Below are positions 1 to 6,707 of a DNA stretch of 23,892 bases, piece after piece. A program made the position numbers and the translations under genes. The DNA comes from Desulfovibrio sp. (GTDB lineage Bacteria > Desulfobacterota > Desulfovibrionia > Desulfovibrionales > Desulfovibrionaceae), in NCBI GenBank assembly GCA_003512875.1, contig DONZ01000137.1, positions 525-24,416 of the forward strand, in the 5' to 3' direction. The notes under the pieces are model-generated. The model was not told where the DNA came from. It saw nothing but the letters and a program-made list of their open reading frames with translations, and did no database searches. Each line of letters opens with the position of its first letter. Within the stretch, counting starts at the first letter, position 1.

Positions 1-111
1 GAAATGGCAAAAAATGAAACGTCGGAACCGGAGGAAGTTCTTATGGTTTTTGATGAAGTCCCACAAAATAAACCGGATACGGATGTGGATGTTGAGGGTG
101 ATAATGATTGA
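1..111 (+). CDS. C-terminal tail of an unidentified phage gene (partial)
   Basis: An open frame enters from the left edge and runs 36 codons to a TGA at 109-111. The visible tail is very acidic, ending DVDVEGDND. It overlaps the next gene by 8 bp, the compact packing typical of phage tail operons. In Mu-like order the gene before a gpP homologue is the DNA circularisation/tail protein gpN, but too little is present to identify it. It is called on the overlap with the true start at 104 and on coding-like composition. Confidence 0.6.
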   Translation, partial: EMAKNETSEPEEVLMVFDEVPQNKPDTDVDVEGDND

Positions 112-907
112 AGGTGTGAGTATTAGAGCGAAAATCGGGGCTTATGAAGTTTTGCGTTCTCCGAAAATTGTTATCGAAAGCAAAAGACGGCAAATTGTAG
201 GCACTGCCAGCCTTGAAGTTCCGGATCCGACGGGCGAAATCCGTAACGGTCTGAACCTTGGGGACAAGGTGCAAATCATTATGCGCTATAAAGGCGACAA
301 TCCGCTGGAGCAGACGTGGCAGGGAACTATCTATTCCCTGCAAACCGAGGCAGACAATATTATTGTCATTGCCAAAGGGCTGGAGCAGGTTTTGCTTGAT
401 ACATTCATTACCGAGGCTTTTTATGAAGAACCTGCCAATATTGTTGCTAAAAGAATTTTGGAAAAAACCGGTTATTCTATTAAAACTGTTGATTTTGGTG
501 AATTTGGGCTGCCTTATCAAGTCTTTTCTCGCTGCAATCTTGCAGGAGCTATTAAACAATTAAGTCAAACAATCAGCCAAAGCTATCAGGTTGATTTATC
601 CAAGCACGCTCTTTGGCTGGATAATAACCGGCAGTGGAATTTCAGTAATGGAAATGAAGACGGTGATATTTTTATCATTGAAACGGCAAAAAATCTCTTG
701 AGCCATAGACCGCCTCAAAAACAAGGAGAAATGGGTGAGCTTGAAACGGTTTTACTGCCAAGCCTCACCCATTCGCGGATTATCAAAATACGCGACAGCG
801 TCAGGGATATTGTGCAGGAAGTGCGGGCGCAGGAAGTCACGCATAAAATGGAACAAGGGAAAAACCGTACAATTATCAGATACGGCAAAGATGAAGGCTG
901 GGGGTAA
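104..907 (+). CDS. Phage tail/baseplate protein, Mu gpP / P2 gpD-like
   Basis: This is a 267-residue protein of the phage late-control D/gp27-like family, which forms the baseplate hub joining tail tube and spike. The N-terminal about 95 residues look like the first beta-barrel: an opening IRAKIGAYEVL strand, an ASLEVPDP segment and the turn QTWQGTIYSL. A helical middle (around residues 100-165) and a second beta domain follow. An in-frame ATG at 14 exists, but 104 is preferred. It follows GAGGGTG at a plausible distance, overlaps the stop of the upstream frame, and drops about 30 basic residues that look unlike the family. The next gene is the gp45/gpV spike, matching the order in Mu-like phages. 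Family assignment is by pattern and context; exact Mu or P2 affiliation is uncertain. Confidence 0.75.
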   Translation: MIEGVSIRAKIGAYEVLRSPKIVIESKRRQIVGTASLEVPDPTGEIRNGLNLGDKVQIIMRYKGDNPLEQTWQGTIYSLQTEADNIIVIAKGLEQVLLDTFITEAFYEEPANIVAKRILEKTGYSIKTVDFGEFGLPYQVFSRCNLAGAIKQLSQTISQSYQVDLSKHALWLDNNRQWNFSNGNEDGDIFIIETAKNLLSHRPPQKQGEMGELETVLLPSLTHSRIIKIRDSVRDIVQEVRAQEVTHKMEQGKNRTIIRYGKDEGWG

Positions 908-913
908 TATAAA

Positions 914-1000
914 GCACAGGATGTGCGAGCCACGCAGTGCGAACGAACGATTTTCGCATAAATCGTGAGAGAGAGCCATATCCCTTACAGGACGTAAGGG
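914..1000 (+). promoter_or_regulatory. Spike-gene leader with CAGGA(U/C)G hairpins (CsrA-site-like)
   Basis: The 113-base leader between the two baseplate genes holds three simple hairpins. GCACA-GGA-TGTGC lies at 914-926. ACGATTT-TCGCAT-AAATCGT lies at 947-966. CCCTTAC-AGGAC-GTAAGGG lies at 982-1000. The first and third present CAGGATG and CAGGACG, the repeat consensus known from CsrB-type RNAs and bound by CsrA/RsmA proteins. Further GGA triplets lie at 1000-1002 and in the Shine-Dalgarno at 1012-1015. GGA sites in loops plus one over the ribosome site is the usual layout of a CsrA-repressed mRNA. The fold is visible; the regulator is inferred. Confidence 0.45.
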
Positions 1001-1020
1001 GATGGCGTTATGGAGATAAA

Positions 1021-1764
1021 ATGAGTTTATTGGAACAAATCAAAAAAGCTGTTGAAGTATGCAGACCGGATTTTCGGCATTACTACCGGATTGTTAAAAA
1101 AGCCAGAATTGTCAACAGTTATGCGTCAAACGGAAAGTATTACTGCGACGTTCAGCCGCTCAGAAATGATGAAAACATTGATACCAACGAACCTGTTATC
1201 CCCCGTGTTGCGCTGCCTGTGTTCTGGGGCGGGAATAACCGGGGCATTGTCTGCCCGCCATGTATTGGCGTTCTTTGCGACCTTTCCTATTATGACGGCG
1301 ATCCGAACTATCCTTTTATTTCCAATATCCGCTGGGACAGTAAAAACACGGCTCCGCAGGCAGGGCTCAACGAATTTGTTATCCAGCTTGAAAATGGTGT
1401 GCAGATAAAAATTGATGATGCTAAAAATATTCTGAACATTACACCCGCCAATTATAAAATAGAGGTCGGCAAAGATGTGGAAATAACGGCAAAAGGCTCT
1501 GCAAATATCAATGTGGACGGCAGTGCGGAAATCACTGCAAAAAACAATATCACATTGACTGCTCCGCAGATTTTTCAAAACGGCAATGTCAGCAGTGGCG
1601 GAACGGGCGGCGCAAAAGGCAGTATTTCAGAAAATGCTGATCGAACACAAACCGGAAGTTTCACTTTGAACGGAAATATTACGGTAAACGGCAGTCTTAC
1701 GGCAAATTCCGCTCATATAAGCGGCAATGCTTATGCTGCAAGCAGAAGCGGCGGTAGTATATAA
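1021..1764 (+). CDS. Phage baseplate assembly protein V / Mu gp45-like spike
   Basis: This is a 247-residue protein of the gpV/gp45 spike family, the trimeric membrane-piercing tip of contractile tails. Residues about 20-115 form the OB-fold part, with the family-typical PRVALPVFWGG, IVCPPCIGVLCDL and YDGDPNYPFISNI stretches. From about residue 120 the chain becomes short alternating strands (KIEVGKDVEITAKGSANI, then VDGSAEITAKNNI), the repeat pattern of a triple beta-helix stalk. The tail ends in Gly/Ser/Asn-rich repeats (GNITVNGSLTANSAHISGN). An upstream ATG at 937 is in frame but would translate the leader hairpins. ATG 1021 has GGAG five bases upstream and starts with the family-like MSLLEQIKKA, so it is preferred. 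Confidence 0.82.
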   Translation: MSLLEQIKKAVEVCRPDFRHYYRIVKKARIVNSYASNGKYYCDVQPLRNDENIDTNEPVIPRVALPVFWGGNNRGIVCPPCIGVLCDLSYYDGDPNYPFISNIRWDSKNTAPQAGLNEFVIQLENGVQIKIDDAKNILNITPANYKIEVGKDVEITAKGSANINVDGSAEITAKNNITLTAPQIFQNGNVSSGGTGGAKGSISENADRTQTGSFTLNGNITVNGSLTANSAHISGNAYAASRSGGSI

Positions 1765-1813
1765 AACAAAATTTTTAATACCATCGAAGCCCTTGAGACT
1801 CTTCGGGAAAATA

Positions 1814-2698
1814 ATGCTGATAGGTTTACACGATTCCGATAAAACAAAATTTCATAATCTTGCTTTGATGAAAATTTCCGCTTGGCATAAAAAACAAGGC
1901 GATGAAGTAAAAATATTCACTCCGGACTTATCAAATAAATACGATAAAATATATTCAAGCAAGGTTTTTACTTTTACCGCCGAAGACACCGGCTTGCCTA
2001 AGGACGAAAGGGTCATGAAAGGCGGGACAGGCTATAAAAAATCAGAAGAATTACCGGAAGAAATCGAACACATTATGCCGGATTACTCCTTGTATGAACT
2101 TGATTATTCCATAGGCTTTCTTACCCGCGGATGTGTCCGTTCCTGCCCGTGGTGCGTCGTTCCCGAAAAAGAGGGAAAAATCAGAAAACATGCCGACATC
2201 ACGGAATTTCTTGCTCATAAGCAAGCTGTTCTTATGGACAACAACGTGCTTGCCTGCGATTTTGGCGTTGACCAACTCGAAAAAATCGCCCGCTTGGGAA
2301 TAAAAGTTGATTTTAATCAGGGCTTAGACGCCAGATTGATTGATGAAAATATCGCAAAACGGCTTGCAAAAATAAAATGGCTTAAACCTGTCCGCTTGGC
2401 TTGTGACCAGAAATCACAAATGCGGGTGGTTGAAAGAGCAGTCAGATTGCTCCGTGAAAACGGCTGCACCCCCCGGCAATATTTTTGCTATGTGCTTGTG
2501 AAAGATGTTGATGACGCTTTGGAACGTGTTGAGTTTTTACGGAATTTGAAAGTTGACCCGTTTGCACAGCCTTACAGGGATTACCAAAATAAAATAGAAC
2601 CTACCAAAGAACAAAAAGATTTCGCACGGTGGGTTAATAGAAAACAAATCTTTAAATCCTGCACTTGGGAAGAATATAAAAAGGGTAAAAAACAATGA
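1814..2698 (+). CDS. Phage-type radical SAM protein of unknown substrate
   Basis: A 294-residue protein carries a radical SAM iron-sulfur motif, RGCVRSCPWC (Cys-x3-Cys-x2-Cys, around residues 106-113). An N-terminal LIGLHDSD...NLALMKISAWHKKQGDEV segment resembles a Rossmann-like half. The segments KVFTFTAED, GGTGYKKSEELPEEI, VLMDNNVLACDF, DFNQGLDARL and PFAQPYRDYQNK recall a recurring family in phages and gut bacteria, usually annotated only as radical SAM protein. The substrate is not known to me. ATG 1814 is chosen because the sequence from MLIGLHDSD matches the family start; an in-frame start at 1727 would overlap the spike gene. The ribosome site is poor. Its TGA overlaps the ATG of the methyltransferase fragment (ATGA), so the two were probably translated together and may act on the same nucleic acid. 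Confidence 0.8.
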   Translation: MLIGLHDSDKTKFHNLALMKISAWHKKQGDEVKIFTPDLSNKYDKIYSSKVFTFTAEDTGLPKDERVMKGGTGYKKSEELPEEIEHIMPDYSLYELDYSIGFLTRGCVRSCPWCVVPEKEGKIRKHADITEFLAHKQAVLMDNNVLACDFGVDQLEKIARLGIKVDFNQGLDARLIDENIAKRLAKIKWLKPVRLACDQKSQMRVVERAVRLLRENGCTPRQYFCYVLVKDVDDALERVEFLRNLKVDPFAQPYRDYQNKIEPTKEQKDFARWVNRKQIFKSCTWEEYKKGKKQ

Positions 2699-2787
2699 AT
2701 TATCTGTCCCTTTTTTCCGGCATTGAATCCGTATCGGTTGCGGCAAAAGGATTGAACTGGACACCTGTTTGTGTTCTGCAAAAATAG
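2695..2787 (+). pseudogene. Truncated DNA cytosine-C5 methyltransferase, N-terminus only
   Basis: Thirty codons followed by TAG. The start MNYLSLFSGIESVSVAAKG is the family opening and motif I (the SAM-binding FSGIE loop) of phage C5-cytosine methyltransferases, normally 250 or more residues long. No later motif (catalytic PCQ, ENV or target-recognition region) appears in any frame to the right. From 2784 another frame stays open for 29 codons, with EEWGAEKDKQYFVLTIHK, to a TAA at 2871-2873. This could be the tail of a second phage gene joined by a deletion. The start overlaps the stop of the radical SAM gene. Confidence 0.75.
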
Positions 2788-2897
2788 GAACAGGAAAAGA
2801 GGAATGGGGAGCAGAAAAGGATAAACAATATTTTGTCCTCACCATTCACAAAATAATAAAAAAAATGTTCTAAGTTTCAATCAGTATTTTCATCCTA

Positions 2898-2983
2898 TTT
2901 GAGAATAAAACGGTAGCAAATATCATGCCAGTCACTATACTTGAGAACGGTGCATTCTCATATAGAGTGATTGATATTCTCAT
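2898..2983. repeat. Cluster of four GAGAAT/ATTCTC motifs in the prophage end
   Basis: TTTGAGAAT at 2898-2906 and TTGAGAAC at 2941-2948 face ATTCTCAT at 2954-2961 and again at 2976-2983; the last two are 22 bases apart. The middle pair forms TGAGAA-CGGTGCA-TTCTCA. The cluster sits 140-220 bases from the tRNA 3' end in non-coding DNA. Integrase arm-type sites are one reading, a phage repressor operator another; neither is shown. The rest of 2874-3060 shows no gene. A GGGGACA / GGGGGACA near-direct repeat lies at about 3047-3065. Confidence 0.4.
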
Positions 2984-3070
2984 TTAGCGTGACAGCTCAC
3001 ACCAACAGTAGAAATTCCCTAATCTCGCATGTTTTTCAGCTAAAAACGGGGACATACGGGGGACAAAATT

Positions 3071-3112
3071 AAAAAAGAAAGGACTTACAAAATTTTTGTT
3101 TTATAAGCCCTT
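3071..3112 (-). terminator. Intrinsic terminator of the tRNA-Thr transcript
   Basis: On the minus strand a 14-bp stem pairs the complement of 3099-3112 with that of 3079-3092, with a six-base loop and a U-rich tail (complement of 3071-3078). Two positions are G-U wobbles on the minus strand but A-C mismatches on the plus strand. The structure therefore belongs to the minus-strand transcript that begins with the tRNA. Confidence 0.75.
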
Positions 3113-3120
3113 GAAATATC

Positions 3121-3196
<76 letters not shown>

Positions 3197-3205
3197 ACTC
3201 GGCTT

Positions 3206-3234
3206 TTTTAATCAATCTTTGGCGCTTCTGTCAA
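3206..3234 (-). promoter_or_regulatory. Probable tRNA-Thr promoter
   Basis: On the minus strand a perfect TTGACA (complement of 3229-3234) is followed after 17 bases by TTAAAA (complement of 3206-3211), about 10 bases before the mature tRNA 5' end. The -35 box is strong, the -10 weak. Confidence 0.55.
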
Positions 3235-3625
3235 GAGAATTTTGTTTTTTTCTTTTTGAACGGGTGAACAGCCCCGCAGCCGCTTTCTGAAATGGTCTCA
3301 TTCCTCGTGCCATATCCCGAAATACCGCCGAACAAAAAAGAGCCCAGTCTATTTTCACTCACTTTATCCGCTCACGCCCATACTGCCGTTTTTTACCGCT
3401 CCATCGCTCTGGACATATTGTCAAACAGATATGAATGGAGAACGTTTCATTATCCCTGCATAATTTTTTGATATTTTTCTGATTATTGCAGGGTATTGAT
3501 AGTGCTGATCGGTCATTAAATAAAGCGGGAAATTTTTTATTTTCTGAAATTACTTGTTAAACCGCAATATTGATTGGAATACGAGAAGGGAAAAGCCTCA
3601 TGACAGACATATTTTTATAAAACAA
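3235..3625. other. Intergenic stretch, no gene seen; one hairpin
   Basis: About 390 bases between the tRNA promoter and the tctC promoter hold no convincing reading frame on either strand. The one structure noted is an inverted repeat, CCCTGCATAAT at 3454-3464 against ATTATTGCAGGG at 3482-3493: seven pairs, a one-base bulge and four more pairs around an AT-rich loop. It has no U-tract and its role is unknown. Confidence 0.5.
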
Positions 3626-3654
3626 TTGACATCTTATATAAGATATGTTATTTC
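3626..3654 (+). promoter_or_regulatory. tctC promoter with shared regulon operator
   Basis: TTGACA at 3626-3631 is followed directly by TCTTATATAAGATATGTTAT (3632-3651). This contains the 14-bp palindrome ATCTTATATAAGAT (3631-3644). The same block stands at 9739-9758 and 14146-14165 behind TTGACA. The palindrome lies between the -35 and the expected -10 (around 3649-3654, weak), so a bound protein would block polymerase. The GntR-type regulator at 8894-9616 is the likely ligand. Confidence 0.75.
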
Positions 3655-3683
3655 TATCTTAACTATCAAATAGGAGGATACTT

Positions 3684-4640
3684 ATGAAAAAGCTTTTCAA
3701 AACATTGCTGTCTGTTGTTTTGGCATTCGCAGTGACTTCCCCTGCTCTTGCGGCGTATCCGGAGAAGCCAGTGAATATGGTTATTGCTTTTACCGCCGGC
3801 GGCTCCAGCGACGTTCAGGCGCGGATCATGCAAAAATACTGGAACAAATACGCCCCGCAGCCTTGGGTTTTCATTTATAAAACAGGTGCGGGCGGCATTA
3901 TCGGCTTCACGGAAATCGCCAACGCCAAAAAAGACGGATACACTGTCGGCGGTTTGAATACTCCCCATATCATTTTGCAGAGCCTTGCGCAAAATGCGCA
4001 GTTCGACCCGCTTACAAGTTATGAGTACCTTTGCCAAGTGGTGAACGACCCGCAGGTCATAGCCGTAAGAAAAGACAGCCCGTATGCGTCTGTCGAAGAA
4101 CTGATTGCGGCGGCGAAAGCCAATCCGCACAAAATCAAGGTCGGTCTTTCCGGGCAATTGAGCGGTCACCATGTGATGTTTCTTTCATTCAAGGAAATGT
4201 TTCCGGAATCCGTGTTTTCTCCGGTATTCTATAAGGGCGCTGCCGACCAGAACGCCGCGCTTCTCGGCGGTGAGATTGATTTCATGTTCGGCAATGTGAA
4301 TGACGTCACCCGCGCATTGGATGAATTGAGAATTTTGGGTGTCGCCGCTGAAGAAAGGAATGCTTTCCTCCCCGATATTCCGACACTCAAAGAACTTGGC
4401 ATTGATTTTGTTTCCGATATCAGGCGCTGTTTTGCCGTGCCGAAGGGTGTCGACCCGGAAATTGTCAAGACATTGCGCGCCGTTTTCAAACAGATATGCG
4501 AAGACCCCGATTATGTTGCCGATATGCTCAAAGCCGGTCAGCCTCATGAATATTTGAGCGGTGAGGATTTTGAAGCGTATATTAAGACGCAGTATGAAAG
4601 CAACCGCGGCATTCTTCAACGGGCAGGACTTATAAAATAA
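3684..4640 (+). CDS. tctC: Tripartite tricarboxylate-type transporter, substrate-binding protein (TctC/Bug family)
   Basis: A 318-residue periplasmic binding protein. It opens with a clear signal peptide (MKKLFKTLLSVVLAFAVTS, cleavage near ALA-A at residue 24-25), then the Bug-family start YPEKPVNMVIAFTAGGSSD. The glycine-rich ligand loop KTGAGGIIGF is about 75-85 residues in, and GDLS-type second-lobe features follow (LLGGEIDFMFGNV). AGGAGG at 3672-3677 sets the start. It heads an operon with tctA, tctB, slcC and comC. Since the two dehydrogenases act on sulfolactate, the likely ligand is sulfolactate, as proposed for the SlcHFG system of sulfolactate degraders. The family binds many carboxylates, so the ligand is inferred from context. 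An intrinsic terminator directly downstream should raise its level above the membrane subunits. Confidence 0.88.
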   Translation: MKKLFKTLLSVVLAFAVTSPALAAYPEKPVNMVIAFTAGGSSDVQARIMQKYWNKYAPQPWVFIYKTGAGGIIGFTEIANAKKDGYTVGGLNTPHIILQSLAQNAQFDPLTSYEYLCQVVNDPQVIAVRKDSPYASVEELIAAAKANPHKIKVGLSGQLSGHHVMFLSFKEMFPESVFSPVFYKGAADQNAALLGGEIDFMFGNVNDVTRALDELRILGVAAEERNAFLPDIPTLKELGIDFVSDIRRCFAVPKGVDPEIVKTLRAVFKQICEDPDYVADMLKAGQPHEYLSGEDFEAYIKTQYESNRGILQRAGLIK

Positions 4641-4644
4641 TACG

Positions 4645-4680
4645 AAAACTCCCCAGTGCTTCCGCGCGGGGAGTTTTTTT
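4645..4680 (+). terminator. Intra-operon intrinsic terminator between tctC and tctA
   Basis: AAAACTCCCC (4645-4654) pairs with GGGGAGTTTT (4668-4677), with a 13-base loop and a seven-T run ending at 4680. It begins five bases after the tctC stop and ends just before the tctA ribosome site. It probably acts as a partial terminator or a 3' mRNA stabiliser for tctC. Confidence 0.88.
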
Positions 4681-4694
4681 ACCGGAGCTATGCA

Positions 4695-6212
4695 ATGACT
4701 GAATTTATTGGATATGCACTTATTGAAATGATACAGCCGTTCAATATCTTTTTGATGATTATCGGATTGACGGGGGGTATCGTCGTAGGGGCTTTGCCGG
4801 GGCTGACGGCAACCATGGGGGTAGCGCTGATGGTTCCTGTCACATTTGCGATGGACCCTGCAAGCGGGCTCATAATGCTTGGCGCCATTTATATCGGAGG
4901 CATATACGGCGGGGCTAATTCCGCAATTTTAATTTGTACTCCCGGAACTCCCAGTTCCGTTGTCACAACGTTTGACGGATGGCCGATGTGCCAAAACGGG
5001 AATGCCGATGACGCCTTGCACGTGTCCCTTATTTCTTCTGCTTTCGGAACGATAGTCGGGGCGTTTTTCCTGTTGTTTTTCTCCGCTTCCTTTGCCCGTT
5101 TCGCTTTGCGGTTCGGGGGACCGGAAAATTTTTGGCTTTGCCTTTTCGGTTTGTCGACCATTGCGGTCATGAGTATCGATAACATGGGAAAAGGAATAGT
5201 TTCCGGAGCGATAGGAATGCTTGTGTCCACTGTCGGGCTTGATCCCAATACGGGCAATGTGCGCTTCACCTTCGGCTATTATCCTCTCATTCAGGGAATA
5301 TCCGTCATCCCCTGCATGATAGGGCTTTTCTCTTTTTCACAGGTATTGCAGCTTTTGAGTTCCTCAAAAGAATACATTGCCGAATGCAAACCGAGCAGCG
5401 GCTCGTTTACGCGGATGTTCAAATACCTTTTTGTAAAATGCAAGACAAATTTGGTGCGCTCTTCCCTTATCGGGACGTTTGTGGGCATGCTTCCCGGTGC
5501 CGGGGGGGAAATCGCATCCATTATTTCTTATAATGAAGCGAAACGCTGGGATAAGGAACCTGAAAAATACGGCAAGGGGTGCGTTGAAGGTATTGCCGCT
5601 TCCGAGAGCGCGAACAATGCGGTTATTGGCGGTTCGCTCATTCCCATGCTGACTTTGGGCATTCCCGGAAGCGCTGTCGCCGCGGTTATCTTGGGAGCGC
5701 TGCTGACTCATGGCATACAGCCCGGTTTTAAAATATTCACGACTTCCGGCGAATTGGCTTATGCTTTTATTCTTTCACAGTTTTTTGTCGCGCTGCTCAT
5801 GCTTCCCATCGGGTATGTCCTATGCAAATTCATGGCGAAACTTCTTTGTTTTCCTTTAACAAACGTTGCTGTCGCCATTGTCATTTTATCGTTTATCGGC
5901 GCATACGCCATCGCCAACAGCATGGTCGATATTTGGATTGTCTTCGTGTTTGGTATTTTGGGTTTTGTATCCAATAAGATCGGGCTTGATACCGGAGCCA
6001 TGGCGCTTGGCGTCATTCTGGGTCCGATGATAGAGGAGAATCTCGGCAAATGCGTTGACTTGGCCAATGCCCACAGCGGAGGTCTGCTTGGAGTCATGCT
6101 TGAAGGTTCCATTTCGAAGATTTTGATTTTCGCCCTTGCGGTATCTTTGCTTACGCCTTTTTATATCAACCATAAAAAAAGAAAGAGCGGCAGGCGTGCC
6201 GGGGAGGATTGA
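4695..6212 (+). CDS. tctA: Tripartite tricarboxylate-type transporter, large membrane subunit (TctA)
   Basis: A 505-residue polytopic membrane protein of the usual TctA length. Family signatures are plain: GALPGLTATMGVALMVPVTF near the N-terminus, then GGANSAILICTPGTPSSVVT with the DGWPM turn. In the second half are GMLPGAGGEIASIISYNEAK, EGIAASESANNAVIGGSLIP and MLTLGIPGSA, the paired halves of the TctA fold. It forms the cation-coupled translocation channel with TctB. The start at 4695 follows GGAG (4684-4687) at seven bases; an in-frame start at 4656 lies inside the terminator hairpin and is rejected. The tctB gene starts two bases after its stop. The substrate is inferred to be sulfolactate or a close C3 sulfonate. 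Confidence 0.92.
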   Translation: MTEFIGYALIEMIQPFNIFLMIIGLTGGIVVGALPGLTATMGVALMVPVTFAMDPASGLIMLGAIYIGGIYGGANSAILICTPGTPSSVVTTFDGWPMCQNGNADDALHVSLISSAFGTIVGAFFLLFFSASFARFALRFGGPENFWLCLFGLSTIAVMSIDNMGKGIVSGAIGMLVSTVGLDPNTGNVRFTFGYYPLIQGISVIPCMIGLFSFSQVLQLLSSSKEYIAECKPSSGSFTRMFKYLFVKCKTNLVRSSLIGTFVGMLPGAGGEIASIISYNEAKRWDKEPEKYGKGCVEGIAASESANNAVIGGSLIPMLTLGIPGSAVAAVILGALLTHGIQPGFKIFTTSGELAYAFILSQFFVALLMLPIGYVLCKFMAKLLCFPLTNVAVAIVILSFIGAYAIANSMVDIWIVFVFGILGFVSNKIGLDTGAMALGVILGPMIEENLGKCVDLANAHSGGLLGVMLEGSISKILIFALAVSLLTPFYINHKKRKSGRRAGED

Positions 6213-6213
6213 T

Positions 6214-6687
6214 ATGCCGAAATATTTGCAGGACTTATGTTCAGGTGCCGTATTTATTTGCATTGGTTTGGCTTTCGGTTTGCAATACAGCCAGTTGAGC
6301 GGTGTGAGCCGGATTTTTCCGGAAGCCTTGATTTCTCTTATTTCCTTAGGCGGTTTTTATTATTTCATAAAAGGTTTTGTCCGCAGAGGAAAGGAAAAAG
6401 CCGAAGGAACAGGGGAAGCGGAATCAAAAGAGCGGTTTTTGTTCATGCGTTTGGTATATATTCTTTTTTCCGCCCTTATGCTTATTTTTCTTATTGAATA
6501 TTTGGGATTTTACAGCGCAAGTTTTCTTTTTCTTTTTATTTCCCACGCATATTTGGCGAATAAGAAAAACGGAAAAATGAAAACAATGCGCGACGGTCTT
6601 GTTTTCAGTCTCGCTTTTGTTTCTGCCGTATGGTTCTTGTTTCATTATGTGCTGTTGGTGCCGACACCCGCCGGTTTTTTGATTTGA
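6214..6687 (+). CDS. tctB: Tripartite tricarboxylate-type transporter, small membrane subunit (TctB)
   Basis: A 157-residue protein with four hydrophobic segments, at about residues 8-27, 31-50, 75-97 and 124-145, the arrangement of TctB. A charged loop rich in Lys/Glu (RRGKEKAEGTGEAESKE) lies between the second and third segments. TctB sequences are poorly conserved, so size, topology and position after tctA carry the call. GGGGAGG at 6201-6207, inside the end of tctA, is its ribosome site and points to coupled translation. The downstream slcC begins 20 bases after the stop. Confidence 0.85.
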   Translation: MPKYLQDLCSGAVFICIGLAFGLQYSQLSGVSRIFPEALISLISLGGFYYFIKGFVRRGKEKAEGTGEAESKERFLFMRLVYILFSALMLIFLIEYLGFYSASFLFLFISHAYLANKKNGKMKTMRDGLVFSLAFVSAVWFLFHYVLLVPTPAGFLI

Positions 6688-6707
6688 TCATTGCAGAGAG
6701 GTTTGCC

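Larger units (their letters stand above)
1..3120. mobile_element. End of an integrated prophage or prophage remnant
   Basis: Tail-module genes, a phage-family radical SAM gene and a truncated DNA methyltransferase lie directly beside the 3' end of a tRNA-Thr gene, the usual target of tyrosine-recombinase phages. No integrase is seen on this side, so it would sit at the far end, outside the window, or be lost. After the spike gene the usual remaining baseplate and fibre genes (gp25-like, J, I, fibre) are absent and a cargo-type gene follows directly, suggesting deletion or a rearranged phage end. The right boundary at the tRNA is inferred; the left boundary is outside the window. Confidence 0.65.

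Noticed and set aside
937..1020. Upstream in-frame start for the spike gene
   Set aside because: It has no ribosome site, and the extension only translates the hairpin leader. ATG 1021 has GGAG and the family-like start.
1765..1830. Short coding-like frame (IFNTIEALETLRENNADRF) between spike and radical SAM genes
   Set aside because: It has no start codon, directly follows the spike stop in the same frame and ends after 25 codons. It may be a gene remnant but cannot be supported as one.
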